This document shows, piece after piece, positions 25,401 through 37,962 of a DNA stretch of 64,000 bases. The position numbers were made by a program, and so were the translations under genes. The notes beneath the pieces were generated by a model. That model had not been told where the DNA came from, searched no databases, and saw only the letters and a list, made by a program, of their open reading frames with translations. Source of the DNA: Paulownia fortunei (Eukaryota > Streptophyta > Magnoliopsida > Lamiales > Paulowniaceae); assembly GCA_019321725.1 (NCBI GenBank), contig CM033113.1, positions 3,348,001-3,412,000 of the forward strand. The letters run 5' to 3'. Each line of letters starts with the position of its first letter. The first letter of the stretch is position 1.

Positions 25401-26963
25401 ATGAAATATCAAATTAAAATATATAATTCGTACCTATTCAAGAGAGATAGTGCAAAAGGGTACAAGGGCAGTCCCCCCTCCCAATTTCGTAAAAAATTTA
25501 AATTAGCGTTAATAATATATATAATTATCAAATTTTAAAATTTTATCCCTTAAAAAATTATTATTTTTTGTTTATTTATTTTAAAAATAAATCTCACATC
25601 CCATTTTGTGTTTTCTGACTCCATACTAAAGACATCTGAGCACTTTAATTTGTTGCTGCCCATGAGTGTCTGGGAAATAAATGGGCAAAAATAAACAAAT
25701 GTCAGGCTTATCATGAATAGTACTAAAATGATATTTTTTACTTATTATGAAATCAAATAAAGAGTATTATTTTTAATTAACTAAGCAAGCACTGTGTTGC
25801 AAGAATCTCTAGCATATATTAATTGATCCAGCAAGGACTGAGAATCCTAGTGGATATTTTTATTAAATTAAAATAAACGAAAAGACATTCTTGAAATCAC
25901 TTTCTAAAATGGTATGAAAGTACATTAAATACTTTTTTTTAAAAAAAATATTTAAAGAACTGATGAGATGGAGTTGTTTACACAACCATTCCCTGCAAAA
26001 GCCGTACAAAATTATAACATGGTCTAATGTAGGATTTTTAACTCATGATGCATGTCGGAATATACGACTTTCAGCTTCAGCAAAGTGGAGTCTCCTAATC
26101 AGAATGTTCGCCATTCCATATAGCATATTATCGCGTATCAGAATTGATGGGCTGTGATTAACGACTTTTAAGCGTGGAATGATGCACTTCCCTCATTTTG
26201 GTAGAAAGTCGCACTTTAGTGAATAAAAGAAAAACTATTTAGATAGCTACTAAGCTCATGTATGGAGGAAATCTAACGCTTGTTTGGTCCCCCACTTGTA
26301 TATATTTTGTTTATTCGCATGCATATTCACTTGAAATAATTCATAAAATTAAATTTTCTAATTCTATTTTTTTAGAAATATATTTTTTTTTATTTCCTGG
26401 TTACGTTGTTTTGAGTTGACTTAATAATGGAAGAAAATTTGGTAAAAATTAATAATAGAAAGAATAAATTATTATTTTGCCCTCAGCATTAATTACCTAA
26501 AAACACTGTTCTTGTAATTTGGTGTTTCATTTGAGATGAAATTTGAATTTTTATGCATTTTTAGGGAACCAAATGTATAAAAATGGCATGCATTAGGAAT
26601 TTAAAGTTTTTTTTTTCAAAATAAAAATAAAAATTTGCTCTATTCTAAAATAGCAGAGTATGTTTTTTCCTAATTTTTAAGTTCTAATTTTTTTTATTTT
26701 TTTTTTTCAAAACAACATTAGCATGTTTTAATATTGAAAAGGCATAACATAAAGCTTATGAAAGAGGAAAAAAAAAGGATTGAATAAGGAGATATATAGT
26801 AGAAATAGAAAAGTGAAAAAAGCAAGTAGGATCTTGAAGCCTACATGATGGTACTAGTGGTCCATACAAAAAGGAGTAAAACAGTCCCATTCTAGCTAAT
26901 ACAATGATGATTAACTCTTAATGGCAATAATATAATTTTCAAAAGAAAATTAGTATATTCCTA

Positions 26964-27020
26964 GTGTGGGTGTTGAGCAATCTTTGAAGATTAAGAGCAA
27001 GTAGTGGAACACACCCACAC
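26964..27020. repeat. Inverted repeat with a 10-bp perfect stem
   Basis: GTGTGGGTGT (26964-26973) pairs with ACACCCACAC (27011-27020) across 37 bases. The arms are short and match no microRNA precursor I know. Confidence 0.5.
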
Positions 27021-27267
27021 ATATCTTTCTGGGACCCCAATTATCAATCTTTTTTACAAACTTTGAGGCATAGAACACACCTCCAAAGCATTAATTATAA
27101 TAATTTAGGTAGATAAAAACATAAAAATTGGCAGGAAATAAAACAATGGTGTCACCAACCCATTTGGCCTGTTTCTTGCCACTTTCATAATTGTCATCTC
27201 ATGCCTTAGACCCCACCTTCTGCCCATCCCACCCTCTTTCCACACTCTCATTCCAAACACCCCCACA

Positions 27268-27297
27268 CCCCCCCCCCCCCCCCCAAAAAAAAAAAAA
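27268..27297. repeat. C17 run followed by A13
   Basis: Seventeen C followed directly by thirteen A; a probable site of length error or polymorphism. Confidence 0.9.
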
Positions 27298-27582
27298 GAA
27301 AAAAAAAGGGTAAATAAATAAAGCTATTGCTGCTTAAATATAATGACTTAACTAAAGCATATTAAGATGAAAATGTCCAAGAAAATGAGTTTTCATGGGA
27401 GCTTTGAAAAATCTTTGTTGAAGATATTGTTATCCATTTAGTTTATTTATTCGTTTACTTTTCCTTTTGGGTTAGAAAAAATTATGAAGAAAACGATTTC
27501 ACGGTTATAATAATTGCATTTTTAAATGGTTATTTTCTTTTGTGATATCCCAAGATTCAAGCATAATGATAAAAATATAAGT

Positions 27583-27588
<6 letters not shown>

Positions 27589-27618
<30 letters not shown>
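27589..27618. repeat. (AT)15 microsatellite
   Basis: Thirty bases of perfect AT repeat. Confidence 0.95.
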
Positions 27619-27622
<4 letters not shown>

Positions 27623-28100
27623 GTGATTGTTGCCTTTGGGATGGAAAAGCTTTCCCACAGTCTCACATGTGTAGCTTTTCTCTTATTCTTCAGTTAAAAA
27701 TGAAAAGCTTTTTCTGTTATGGGTACTTTAAAATTGAGGTTTTTAATTTAATTGTGTGGTGGAGTTGGGGAGTTGGAAGAGACATATTCTTTTGTTTTTC
27801 CATAGAGTGATTGTCAGTTGGAAGGTGTGGGATGTGATTGAGCACATGATTAATCTTCCTTTTTGTTGGGATTTTTTAATCACGTAACAGGCTGTTTACA
27901 AGTGTGCTTTAGTTGGAACAATGCTGCTTAAATGGTCTAATCTATTTAAATTTTAAGTTCAATCGGAAGTGATTTGCAATCAAAATCGTCAGATTTTCTA
28001 GTATAACCTCAAGATTCTACTACCACGCCTTTCATTTAGATATTTAATATGGGGAGTTCGAATTTAATGATAGAGAAAAGAGATAGGAATGTATTCGAAT

Positions 28101-28131
28101 CCTGACTTCACGTATAAATTATGAAGTCAGG
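28101..28131. repeat. Perfect 10-bp inverted repeat
   Basis: CCTGACTTCA and TGAAGTCAGG flank an 11-base spacer. It lies inside a possible short-repeat relic (28.0-28.15 kb) that also carries TTCGAATCC-like words. Confidence 0.6.
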
Positions 28132-30841
28132 TACTATCACATCATAAAAATAAAGGGATATACAACAAAATAAAATATTAATATTATTATTTATAATCTA
28201 ACAATAAATAATTTCATAGAATTTTTTAAAAATTAAGTAACTTAGAAAGTGCAAAAAATTATATACCAGATAGATGTTATTGCTTAAAGGTGTAGAAACA
28301 CCTCTTGTAGGTCTTGTGTCCTTTTACTCATGAGCTGAAAAAATAATCGAAATTCATCAATATCAACACGATTGAAATAAAAAAAAAAAAAAAACATATA
28401 GAACGAGAATTGCTGCATGCTACACCCAAGTTTCTATTACTAATTTATCACAATCTTTAATTAAAGTAAATCCTTGTTGTAGTGAAAATTTATTACACTT
28501 GATGCGCCAAAATGCATTCAACCCAATGACTTCTTATTAAAACGAGGCAAAGGACACATTTACACTGTAGCCAATTGAAATTTAAAAAACACGAGCGTAT
28601 GAAAGATAATTCTACAATAGTAATAAAATTTGCATTTCACCGTTTGATATTAAACACGTGTAAGAAAATATCTATTAGTGAAAATTATAAACCTGTCAAA
28701 CTCATTAACTATGTTATCTTCATAAAAATTGACTGTCGTATTGAGAAATTTACGTCCAATTAGTCTTCTCTGCTTTTGGCTTATATTATACAGATTAATT
28801 GTAATAGGGCTGCCTATATGCTATATATATCCTATGATTCCCTGATGGTTGAAAATTTGGAAGATGATGGCATAGAAACGGTTCAAATTCAAGTCACGTG
28901 GAATACTGAGGATTGGGGACCCTTATCTCGTTCTTTACCTAATACCACCTCATGAAATCAGCTTCCATTAAGACAACATTAAATAATCAATTATGCTACT
29001 TATTGTATCATGTTGTTCCTACCCAACTAATTATGGAGCAAAAGGAAGAAAATCGACTATCAAATCCACCCCCCCCCCCCCCACCCATATGCAGCCAAAT
29101 TAATCTTCAAAAAAAGGGGGGAAAATAAATCATGCCTAAATCATGAATGATGCACCAAATTTCGACGTTTTTTTCTCTACAAAAAGAACAAAGTCGTATA
29201 AATTATTTGGGGCTGGGATTTTGTTGGAAAAGATGAATCAACAGCTGGCAAATGTTTTTTGGCTCAAACAATTCAAAAGCTACATAGACATTGATTGATT
29301 GCTAGGGACCTTGCCTCTGCATGTAAAAATTTGTAGGTTGTGGTTGGATTTTTTTCAATCCATGGAGTATTTTGCTTGTGAGAAAATCACAAAATGACAG
29401 AAATCAGGAAAGTTGAAAAAGGAGAAAATAGACAAGATGGATAATTCCCAAGGCCCTTTCTAGGATACTTGCTAGATAACATGTAACATGACTCAATTAT
29501 GAGTTGTGACAAGAATATATATATATATATTTACATTAATCAAACAAGAATAATATTTTTTATCTGATATATATATTTTTCTTCAGAAATAATGGCTTGA
29601 TAGATTTACCTTAAAGTGGGCTGGATTAAATTGAAATTCTTAGACAAAAAAAAACCAAAGAAAAGTTATTACAATATGGTGTGGGTAGGCATTTGTGCTT
29701 TTAAAAGCAAAATCATTGTCATTTTATGATTGGAACACTTGCCTTCAAAAACAGCACTCCCTGAATAGGGGGAATGGAAGGTCAGGCAGCCAATCAATTG
29801 TTACCAGGAAAATTTGTAAAGGGAAAAAATAGGTGAAAAACACTGGTCCCTGCTGCCAATAATTAGGCATGGGAAGAAATGTCACTCCTTTTTATGCTTT
29901 AGCATACATTTTTGTGCAAAAATTGGCTTTCTTCCTCTTCATGACCTCCTCTTATTCCTACTTGAAAATCTTTTATTGCAAGACGGGTCCCCTTATTTGG
30001 GGGTCTCTCCTAAGTATGAACGTCCTAAATTTAAGGAACACTATGATGCCTCTTTTATGATCATGGCCTTCTCCACTTCTCCTTATTTTAGTTTTTTTTT
30101 TTTAAATTAAAGTTTTCCAGGGTTAGCCATGCAGAGAAGAAAAGGATGAAGGAAAGAAAAGAAAAGTGACAAAAACAAATTTTATGTCCCCTAATTAATT
30201 ATTTTTGTTTGCTAATCATAATTATAGTAGAATTAGAAACGCCAACCACCTCTGTTAATCTCGATCAAGACAATTTTATTCCTCTCTTCATGAGTTCGGA
30301 TACATACTCACTCATCCATGAGTTTCATATTCGAACAAAATTAGTCATGAATCTATGAGCTGACCTGTAACTTGCTATTATCATCCTTAACGAAATCTTT
30401 TGTAAATATTACCTACTTCGATGTTTTTTTTTTTTCTTCACCTATGATAAGTACTGGATAATTGTCTAACACGAATGATGATCTGATTATTCTTATAAAG
30501 TAATGAGATTTTTGGTTCGAAATAAGCATGACTATTCATATAGTAGAATTCACGTGGAATTTATTATGTATGAATATCTGTAATTGATTGAAAATTAAAA
30601 TTCCAAAACTTCCTACAAATTAAACGCATATTAAAAAAATTGAAATACCAATACATCCACTTTGCCAAAATACCTTGTTCAATATTTTGAACGTTTAATT
30701 TTATTGTACAATCCAAGTATCGTTAGCTGCTCATTAGCATGCACGATTTCATGCAATGGTTGACGCTATTAATATGTACTATAATTTTAAAAATGCTTCT
30801 ATGCATCAATCATTATTATGATTTAATTATGTTAAGACACC

Positions 30842-30960
30842 TTGGTTAAGCTAAGGTCTCAAATTTTTTTAAACATGAGGTCTTAGGTTTAATCCCACTA
30901 TTTGTCTCAATTATTATGTCAGCTTGTATATTGTAATATGTTTGATTCTTAATGAGTATA
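30842..30960 (+). mobile_element. Possible tRNA-derived SINE relic
   Basis: TGGTTAAGCTAAGG resembles a pol III A box, and about 45 bases later GGTTTAATCCC resembles a B box (GGTTCRANNCC with one change). A T-rich tail follows. No flanking duplication was found, and the call rests on the two boxes only. Confidence 0.25.
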
Positions 30961-32873
30961 TGCAATTAAATATTGCTTAATATCTTAAAATAATGATATA
31001 ATTAGCACTACTCTCAATAAAATACTGATCTTGGTCGCTAACTGCAACAAAATCAAGTTCTCAATTTTGATAACGGCTAGAGTTGTTGAGCCAACACTTT
31101 AAATATTATATACCTGTAACATCAACTGATACTAAGGTCCTCGACTTAAACAGCTTGAAGGATTAACTATTCCTAATAACAATTAACAAAGTACCCATTA
31201 TTTTTTTTTTAAAAGGTAACGCGGAAATTATATAACATCAGTTTTCTGAATCTTCATCTAACAATGCAATTCAACATATGAACATAATTTCGAGTAATTT
31301 AATTACAAATACACCCAGTTTGATGGTACAGAAAGTCTATACTAAATTTCTATAAATCACTACAAGTTTACTTAATTAAAGCAAATTATCCACCTAACCT
31401 TTGGTAAATGTATATAATTTCTCTCTTTTTTTTTAAGAATTAGTTGAACAAACATATGCTACATCTCTAATGTCTTCCTAATCATATATTTCAGTATCAA
31501 GAAAAGTTAAAGAATAACATTTATTAACCATTTATATAAACTTAAACTGCTGCAAAGTTTTATTAGTCTAATTAATTTAATATGTTAATCAATTCGAAAC
31601 TATGACTTGAGTTCAACCAAAATAAAGCAATCTTTGGTACGAACAGTTCACCAACCAAAGAATTGATTATACCTAATTGTAGAACAATTAAGATATATGG
31701 AACCAAATATTGGTTAAATAAATTCACATATACGACCACCATTTGAGGCTTGACCGATTTGGACTATCGGATTTAGCTCAAGAATCATAACAATAAGGAC
31801 ATGGGGCTAATGGCCCAAATAAAGTAAATTGGCCCAAATAAAGTAGGGCTCCAGAGACTAATTTTTCGAATACTCACTTAGACAGACTAAGCATGGGACA
31901 CTGGGCTAATTAATCTCGAACCAGATTGCCTTTATCATCTGGGCTCTTGCTGTATCAATATTTAAGAGAGCTACTGAGACAATAAGACTATAACCCTTTT
32001 CTCCCAACTAAAAGGATTGAACAATTTAAGAGCAGCAGAACCAAAAATAAAATTCAAGAGTTGGCTTAAAGGCCCATATCAAAGGCACGAAAAGCCCATT
32101 GCTATCTAGCTAGCTAGAGCGTGACCATAGCGCAGTTAAGCCCGGCCCACCAACCAGTTAACTAGGTCATAATCACATATTGACATCATCTTAGAAGCAT
32201 ATACTAGGATCAGATGCAACTCTCTTCTAAGATTAACTAAAAATTGCAAAAGATTTCATCGTAGCTGTTATAACAAATGTCAATTTAGCAACGGTATGGG
32301 TTATTTTTATGGTAGTTTAAGGTTTAGACGTCCACCGAAAAAATAAACAAAATATAATCCAAATCCTGCCCCCCTTTGTCATGATGATGTAATAGCCATT
32401 CCAAATATTGTGAAGCCGTAAAAAGTAAATTCCAGTAATTGCTGTTATTAGGAAAAAAAACAGTAAAAGCAGGAAAAGAGCAAGAACCGTCACCTTTTTG
32501 TAAACGAGAAAACCACCACCAAAACTCCAAAACTCCACGCTTAAAACTTTGCGTCTCAGCAATATAACTGAATTGAGTGACGTTCGAATACACTCTTACT
32601 TGACCTTCAAAACAAAATTTGGAACGTGAAGCAGCTCAATTCTGCTGTTTACAGGCCAAAAAGGTAAGCAAAACCTTACTCAAAAGCTAAGTTCCGTAAC
32701 AACGGCAGAACTCTAATCCAGTTAAAGAAGCCGCCTCCCTCATCACCAAGAAACTTGAAAAGGAAAATCCCATTCCAAAATCCTGGTGAAAGCTGCTTAT
32801 TTCTGTTTCTTGCAAGACAAAACTAGCTGATTCAATTCCCTTTCCTTCCACTCAAGTCAATCATTCTGTCGCC

Positions 32874-32880
32874 TATAAAA
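32874..32880 (+). promoter_or_regulatory. TATA box of the DMP gene
   Basis: TATAAAA (in GCCTATAAAACTATC) lies 77 bases upstream of the ATG at 32957, giving a leader of about 45-50 bases. Confidence 0.6.
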
Positions 32881-32956
32881 CTATCATCCACAACAATCCA
32901 ATTGAAAACAAGCCCCGAAAGCATCAAGAAGAATTGCCAACTAAAAACTCCCTGAA

Positions 32957-33595
32957 ATGGAGATTAAGGTGGAAAATGAAAATGAATCATCTCAAGAAAT
33001 CTGTGAACAAGATGTGCCCTTACTGGTCAATAAAAGCCTGCCTGAAGTAGAAAGAAACCTCATCCAACAAGCCATTAGTCAGACGTTTGAAAGCACGGCG
33101 CACCTAGCCAACCTTCTGCCCACTGGTTCAGTGCTTGCTTTTCAACTTCTGTCCCCAATATTCTCAAACCAAGGAGAGTGTGACACAGTTAGTCAATCCA
33201 TGACTGCTGGGCTTGTGGCACTCTGCGGATTGTCATGTATTTTGTTAAACTTCACTGATAGCTTCAAGGACCAAAAGGGGAATATCTGTTATGGTTTTGC
33301 CACATTTCGTGGCTTGTGGATCATTGACGGATCAGTAACTCTACCACCAGAGATCGCAGCAAAGTACAAGCTGAAATTTATCGATTTTGTCCACGCATTG
33401 ATGTCAATATTGGTTTTTGCAGCCATTGCGCTGTTTGATCAAAACGTAGTGAACTGCTTCTACCCAACACCATCAGCTGGTACAAAAGAGGTTCTCACAG
33501 CACTGCCAGTTGGGATTGGAGTAGCCTGCAGTATGTTGTTTGTTGTTTTTCCCACAAAACGACACGGTATTGGCTTTCCAGTCACTGCCAGTTAA
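32957..33595 (+). CDS. DMP: DMP-family (DUF679) four-helix membrane protein
   Basis: Intronless, 212 residues, the normal size for the plant DMP family. Four hydrophobic segments are visible at about 48-69, 82-99, 141-160 and 178-198, with both ends predicted cytosolic. Family hallmarks present are LANLLPTGSVLAFQLLSPIF (50-69), DSFKDQKG (101-108) and GFATFRGLWIIDGS (113-126). DMP proteins sit in ER, tonoplast or plasma membrane; different members are linked to senescence and programmed cell death, membrane remodelling, or (DMP8/9) gamete fusion. Which subclade this is cannot be told here, so no specific role is claimed. The start is supported by a TATA box 77 bases upstream and a predicted soluble acidic N-terminus. 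It is convergent with the PPR gene that ends at 34315. Confidence 0.92.
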   Translation: MEIKVENENESSQEICEQDVPLLVNKSLPEVERNLIQQAISQTFESTAHLANLLPTGSVLAFQLLSPIFSNQGECDTVSQSMTAGLVALCGLSCILLNFTDSFKDQKGNICYGFATFRGLWIIDGSVTLPPEIAAKYKLKFIDFVHALMSILVFAAIALFDQNVVNCFYPTPSAGTKEVLTALPVGIGVACSMLFVVFPTKRHGIGFPVTAS

Positions 33596-34314
33596 ATCTG
33601 TTACCTGAATTCAATTTGATGCAAATGTGCATTTGTTTCATGTAATGAATTAAAATTTGATCTGATTCATGTCTACGGCGTCGCTGCTTCTTGTTCTGTT
33701 GCATAACCATGACAAAGCAAGCCTATTTTTCACTATAATTCAGGCAAGTTTTAGCTCATGCATGACATTGAACCTCCAAACAAACCCTGCAATTTAAGGA
33801 GTGATTGCATATCAAGATAGATACCAGCAGTTGACTTCTTGCCTTGTGATCTTCTCAGGAAAAAAATTAAAAAGATAAAGAAAAGGACGCAGAGCCACCA
33901 GAATGAGTGTTAGAATTATTCTTCTGTGTGGGGATTGCATAAAAACAACTGGTCCTTTCTGAAGTTTCCCAAAAGAAAGGCAAAACTAGGATAAGGTGAA
34001 TTATATGTTTCTTATTCACAAGTAAACCAATGTTTCCAAAACGTGATAGGTCATACTAACTCAAGAAAAAGTTGACAAGACAATGATACTCCAATATTTT
34101 GTTAATTTCTTAAGAAAATTAAATGTAAACAATAAATATTAGGCACTCTAGCTCTTGATGAAAAATCTGTATCAGCCTTAGAAATGAAAAACCTCAATCA
34201 ACATGAAAGTGTGGTGCGGTCTGGAAACAGAGTTCAGTAAAAGCTGAAAAAGATCAGATAGCTTCCACCATCCAATTTCTATTGGACAAAAGTTATATTT
34301 ACCAACATGTATGT
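33596..34314. other. Intergenic spacer between convergent genes
   Basis: This 719-base stretch holds the 3' UTRs of the DMP gene (plus) and the PPR gene (minus). No open frame or repeat of note. Confidence 0.7.
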
Positions 34315-35754
34315 TCAACTGGATGTGGTATTCCGGAATTCATCTATCACCTTAGCCTGTAACAGTTCAGCAGCTTCACGCACTTTCCTCCGATCCCAGA
34401 ACCCATCCAACATGACATCCCATGTTTCCTCATTAGGAGTGCATCCATCAATCACCATCTCATCCATAATCCGAGCAGCTTTGTGTAGATCTTTCTTGCA
34501 AAAGCAGTAAATAAGAGATTCAAAGGTTTTTGTCTCAACTGATATGCCTCTACTACGCAAGCTCAGATAGAGCTGAAAAGCTTGATTAGAATGACCCTCA
34601 GCACAAAGACCTTGAACTACTCTATTGTGAATTCGGACATGAAGGCCCCAAGTCACACGGTTAGGAGTTATCCCTGAAAGAATCATTTCATCAAGGAAGT
34701 TCGCTGCTTCCTGGAACTTGCTGATTTCACAAAATCCGTTGATTATTTTCGAATACAACCCTGCATCAGGTTTCAAGTCCTGAAGCTTCATTCTATCAAG
34801 AATCTGAACCGCTTCACGAATTTTACCTTCCCTGCAGAACCCGTGAATTAAGGAACTGTAAGTAATCGAATTTGGAACTAGGCACTTGCGAATCATCCTC
34901 TCCAACAGCTCCAAGGCTTGCAAACAATGTCCATTCTTGCAAAGACCATCAATAAGAGAACTATAAGTATATACATTGGGCTCCACACCTTTGCTCTTCA
35001 TCTCCTTGAACAATTCCATTGCATCAGCCAATTTATTCAACTGGCAAAAGCCATGTATCAGGCAACTATAGGTAACAACTGAGGGTGAACAACCATTTGC
35101 CTCCATGTCAATCAAAAGCTCTTTCGCTTCAAGAGTCCTCCCAGCTCTACACAACCCATTGATCAAAGTCCCATAAGTGTATGAATCCGGAGTATGCCCA
35201 CGCTTTGGCATCTCCCGGAAGATCTGAAAAGCTGAATCCATAGTTCCATTGCTCTTGCAGAGTGCTTTGATTAAAACATTAAGCGAGGCAACACTAGCCG
35301 GAATACCCTTCTGCCTCATGTAACGATAAAACTTGAATGCCATTTTCAACTGGCTTTCATTCACAAGAATAGAAAAGACTGTCACATAAGATTTCGCCGT
35401 GGGTTCACATTCATACTCCTTCATCTTTTCAAAAATCCTCACCACTTCAAGTGGCTTGTGAACTCTAGCATAGGCCCTGTAAATGGACAGGAATATATCT
35501 TCAGTGATGTCACACTTCTCTTGCTTCATTCTGACAAGCATATCCTCTGCGGACACGAACTTGTTAGCAGAGAGTAGTCGCCGAATCATTAAACCAAATG
35601 TGCTTTGATCGTGCCGGAAGCCATTAGAATACTCAGCAGTGGCGGCGTCGAATACGGAAACTGCTTTATCCAAGTCTTTTTCCGAATAAATTAGCCGCTC
35701 GACGAGAGATGGTGTAATTTGCTTCGGCCACTTCATCATTGACTTACTGCCCAT
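34315..35754 (-). CDS. P-class pentatricopeptide repeat protein (At5g46100-like)
   Basis: Intronless, 479 residues. After an N-terminal MGSKSMMKWPKQITPSLVE it consists almost wholly of 35-residue PPR motifs (about ten, from about residue 80 on), for example TYGTLINGLCRAGRTLEAKE, VVTYSCLIHGFCQ, YTYSSLIDGLCKNG and ITYSSLIHGFCREGKI. No E, DYW, SMR or kinase extension follows, so it is P-class, a type that binds single-stranded RNA in organelles to affect stability, splicing or translation. Start and overall arrangement agree with what I remember of Arabidopsis At5g46100 (about 470 residues), including the conserved beginning MGSK and the late motif FLDEMILSGITPNR. Organelle location is a family inference; no clear transit peptide is seen in the first 20 residues. 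Target RNA unknown. Confidence 0.93.
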   Translation of the reverse strand: MGSKSMMKWPKQITPSLVERLIYSEKDLDKAVSVFDAATAEYSNGFRHDQSTFGLMIRRLLSANKFVSAEDMLVRMKQEKCDITEDIFLSIYRAYARVHKPLEVVRIFEKMKEYECEPTAKSYVTVFSILVNESQLKMAFKFYRYMRQKGIPASVASLNVLIKALCKSNGTMDSAFQIFREMPKRGHTPDSYTYGTLINGLCRAGRTLEAKELLIDMEANGCSPSVVTYSCLIHGFCQLNKLADAMELFKEMKSKGVEPNVYTYSSLIDGLCKNGHCLQALELLERMIRKCLVPNSITYSSLIHGFCREGKIREAVQILDRMKLQDLKPDAGLYSKIINGFCEISKFQEAANFLDEMILSGITPNRVTWGLHVRIHNRVVQGLCAEGHSNQAFQLYLSLRSRGISVETKTFESLIYCFCKKDLHKAARIMDEMVIDGCTPNEETWDVMLDGFWDRRKVREAAELLQAKVIDEFRNTTSS

Positions 35755-36057
35755 TTCTATGTCTTCTCTTTTTTCTTACTTTTATTCTTCAGTTTCTTCT
35801 CAGTTTCTCATAGAGGTGTTTCGTCGAACAGTTTGGAGTGTTTCGACTAGCATAAATTCCCGTAACAGTATTGGATCACAACATTGAAAATCCATGTGTC
35901 CACATAAGAAAGATAATGATAAGCATCGGAATTCAATCAAGCGCTGAATTAATGCCGGTGTGCCGGAGCCGGAACAGATAGCGACTTCGGGGTTGCTTGG
36001 CGCCGCCTCTTTTCAAGCTTTGCCCAGCCGAGCAAGGGAAAAGCGGAAGATTTTGGG

Positions 36058-36590
36058 GATGTTTGGTAGAATTTTCATTTCTAGCATTTAAGTTTTATTG
36101 GTTTTTGCTTAAGATTAAAAATATATTTGAATAATTTTTTTTATATAGAAAATTTATAGAATTAAATATTAAATTATATTTAATTTATTATTTTAAATAT
36201 AATTATTTTTAAATTGTGTATATATAATATTAAATAATTTGATAATGATAAAGTTCACAATTAATATTTTATGTAAGTGAAATATTTTAGTAAAATAAAT
36301 TTTAAATAGTGTAACCTATAATAATAATATAATTAATAATAAAATATGTTAAAAAAAGTTAATAAATAATTATGAGTCCATATTATTAATGTAGATAGTA
36401 ATATAAAAATATATTAATTGGAGAATGTGTAGTTATGGAAAAAAATGAATTGATGAAAAGAGAAATATTGATTAATATTGTGTAAGAACATATTTGAAAT
36501 TGAGAGAAATATAGTTGAGAAATATTTTGAGTGAAAAAATAAAAAAAAAAAATATTTTTAATAAAATTAAGTAAAACAAACATAATTTAT
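36058..36590. mobile_element. AT-rich MITE-like element
   Basis: The left border reads GATGTTTGGTAGAATTTTC and the reverse complement of the right border reads TTATGTTTGTTTTACTT, sharing ATGTTTGnT as short terminal inverted repeats. About 530 AT-rich bases without coding capacity lie between. No target-site duplication was verified. A similar end (ATGTTTGGTTTC) occurs at 42.8 kb. Confidence 0.35.
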
Positions 36591-37153
36591 ACATTTAAAA
36601 TAATAAAAAATAAAAAAAAATCATTTTTAACAAGGAGCCCAATATATTTCCATTTTGGCATAGGGTCAGAATGGGCTGAGTTGTATACTTATACAATCTA
36701 ATTTCTGGCCCAATAAATAAAAAAGCCCGAGCATACCATCTTGGTCTGTCATAATGGGCTGGGCTGTAAAAACTGGCCCACGCGACATACAGGGAATGGA
36801 TGTACTCAACTTCCCGAATCGGGTTGAATACTAGCATGATACTCAAGCCAACTTATAATCCAAAATATAGGGGACAAAATCTAAATTCAGGAAAAAGAAA
36901 ATCCGATATCCAAATCCACGGTCCGCATTTGGATATTTCTTGAAACCGATTTTGAAAAAGTTGACGCAATATTTGGTTTTGTTTTGTGATTTTTTTGGAG
37001 AAATATTCCAATCCTTCAAATTTCCTTTTAAAAAAAATTGTAAGAAAAAGTAAAGAGGGAAGATTGTTGATAAAAATGATAAGGATATTGCAAACTTGGA
37101 TTGTAAGGATTGGACAGGACAAGCTCTCTCTCACGGACCTCTCGCTCAACGAG

Positions 37154-37164
37154 GATAAGATAAG
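37154..37164 (+). promoter_or_regulatory. Tandem GATAAG (I-box) motif upstream of TPT
   Basis: GATAAGATAAG contains two overlapping I-box cores, a motif frequent in light-regulated promoters. It is about 800 bases upstream of the translocator start codon, so function is only suggested. Confidence 0.3.
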
Positions 37165-37962
37165 AGTGCCCCACTTCCAATGACTCCCACTGCAACAGTC
37201 ATCCCATCTCCTATGTTTTTCCGACATTGAAATAATAACCATCTCATTTCGTTTTTGCTATTTTTATCCGATTCAGATCAAATAATCTCACAGCCTAATC
37301 CATGCAACCATACTTCACCACCTATCACTTTGTCATGCTCCACTTGATTGGATGATGATCTCTTCATAAACCAGTCAAATAATGAATGATTTAGTTTATT
37401 TATTTAAAAAGCATCTGAATAACATAAAAACAATAAGATTTGAAGTTTTATTTTATTGAAATGATTAACAAATTTATATAATATATCAATCAAAAAATGA
37501 TGTTTTTTGACTTCTCACAGTAACAAAATAAAATTGAAATAGAGAGTTTAAATCTCTAATTTATTAATATATAAATTATCTAAACAAGGAAAAGATTTTC
37601 ATGTTAAAATAGTTCAAGAAAAGCCATACACTGTTCTCTAAACAATGGACATATTAAAATGTTTTAGTAATATAATTCTTTGTAGCTAAAAATAAAAGTT
37701 ATGACAGAGGACTACTCTAAATCCATGGCTCTTGAAGCACCATATCTGAATAATAAATCCCAAAAAAATCCAAATAATAGGAACCGCTCATCTCGTCAGC
37801 TGATAGCAACCACTCAAACGTCGTCGCCACTCCCCGTGCAAGTTAACCTTCCAAGCGCACGTTAGTTCCTCTCTCGAGTCTAACTAAAGAAAGAAACCTC
37901 TGCATTATTAGCCAAGGCAACACTCTCTCTCGCTCACTCTTTTTTCTCTCTCTACAGTCAGA

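Larger units (their letters stand above)
19621..32956. other. 13-kb gene-poor region
   Basis: No open frame here shows a recognisable protein. Most of it is AT-rich. Islands of higher complexity exist at about 22.14-22.47 kb, 23.58-23.87 kb, 26.8-27.25 kb, 28.8-30.1 kb and 31.7-32.2 kb; they could be promoters, noncoding RNA or relics, but nothing in the sequence decides between these. Simple repeats include (AT)15 at 27589-27618, a C17 run followed by A13 at 27268-27297 and a C14 run at 29069-29082. The first ~200 bases are the HSL1 promoter and the last ~150 the DMP promoter. Confidence 0.6.
35755..37962. other. Intergenic region between PPR and TPT promoters
   Basis: The two flanking genes are divergent, so both promoters lie here. 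A very AT-rich MITE-like block occupies about 36058-36590. The remaining sequence shows no supportable gene; the 129-codon minus frame at 36853-37242 has no recognised domain. A double GATAAG (I-box) motif is at 37154-37164 and a CT-rich leader precedes the TPT start codon. Confidence 0.6.

Noticed and set aside
26830..26860. Possible microRNA-like word (resembling miR167)
   Set aside because: Too many mismatches and no pairing arm found nearby.
29869..30060. 63-codon plus frame in the gene desert
   Set aside because: Hydrophobic random-like peptide with no context; the region may be regulatory but not coding.
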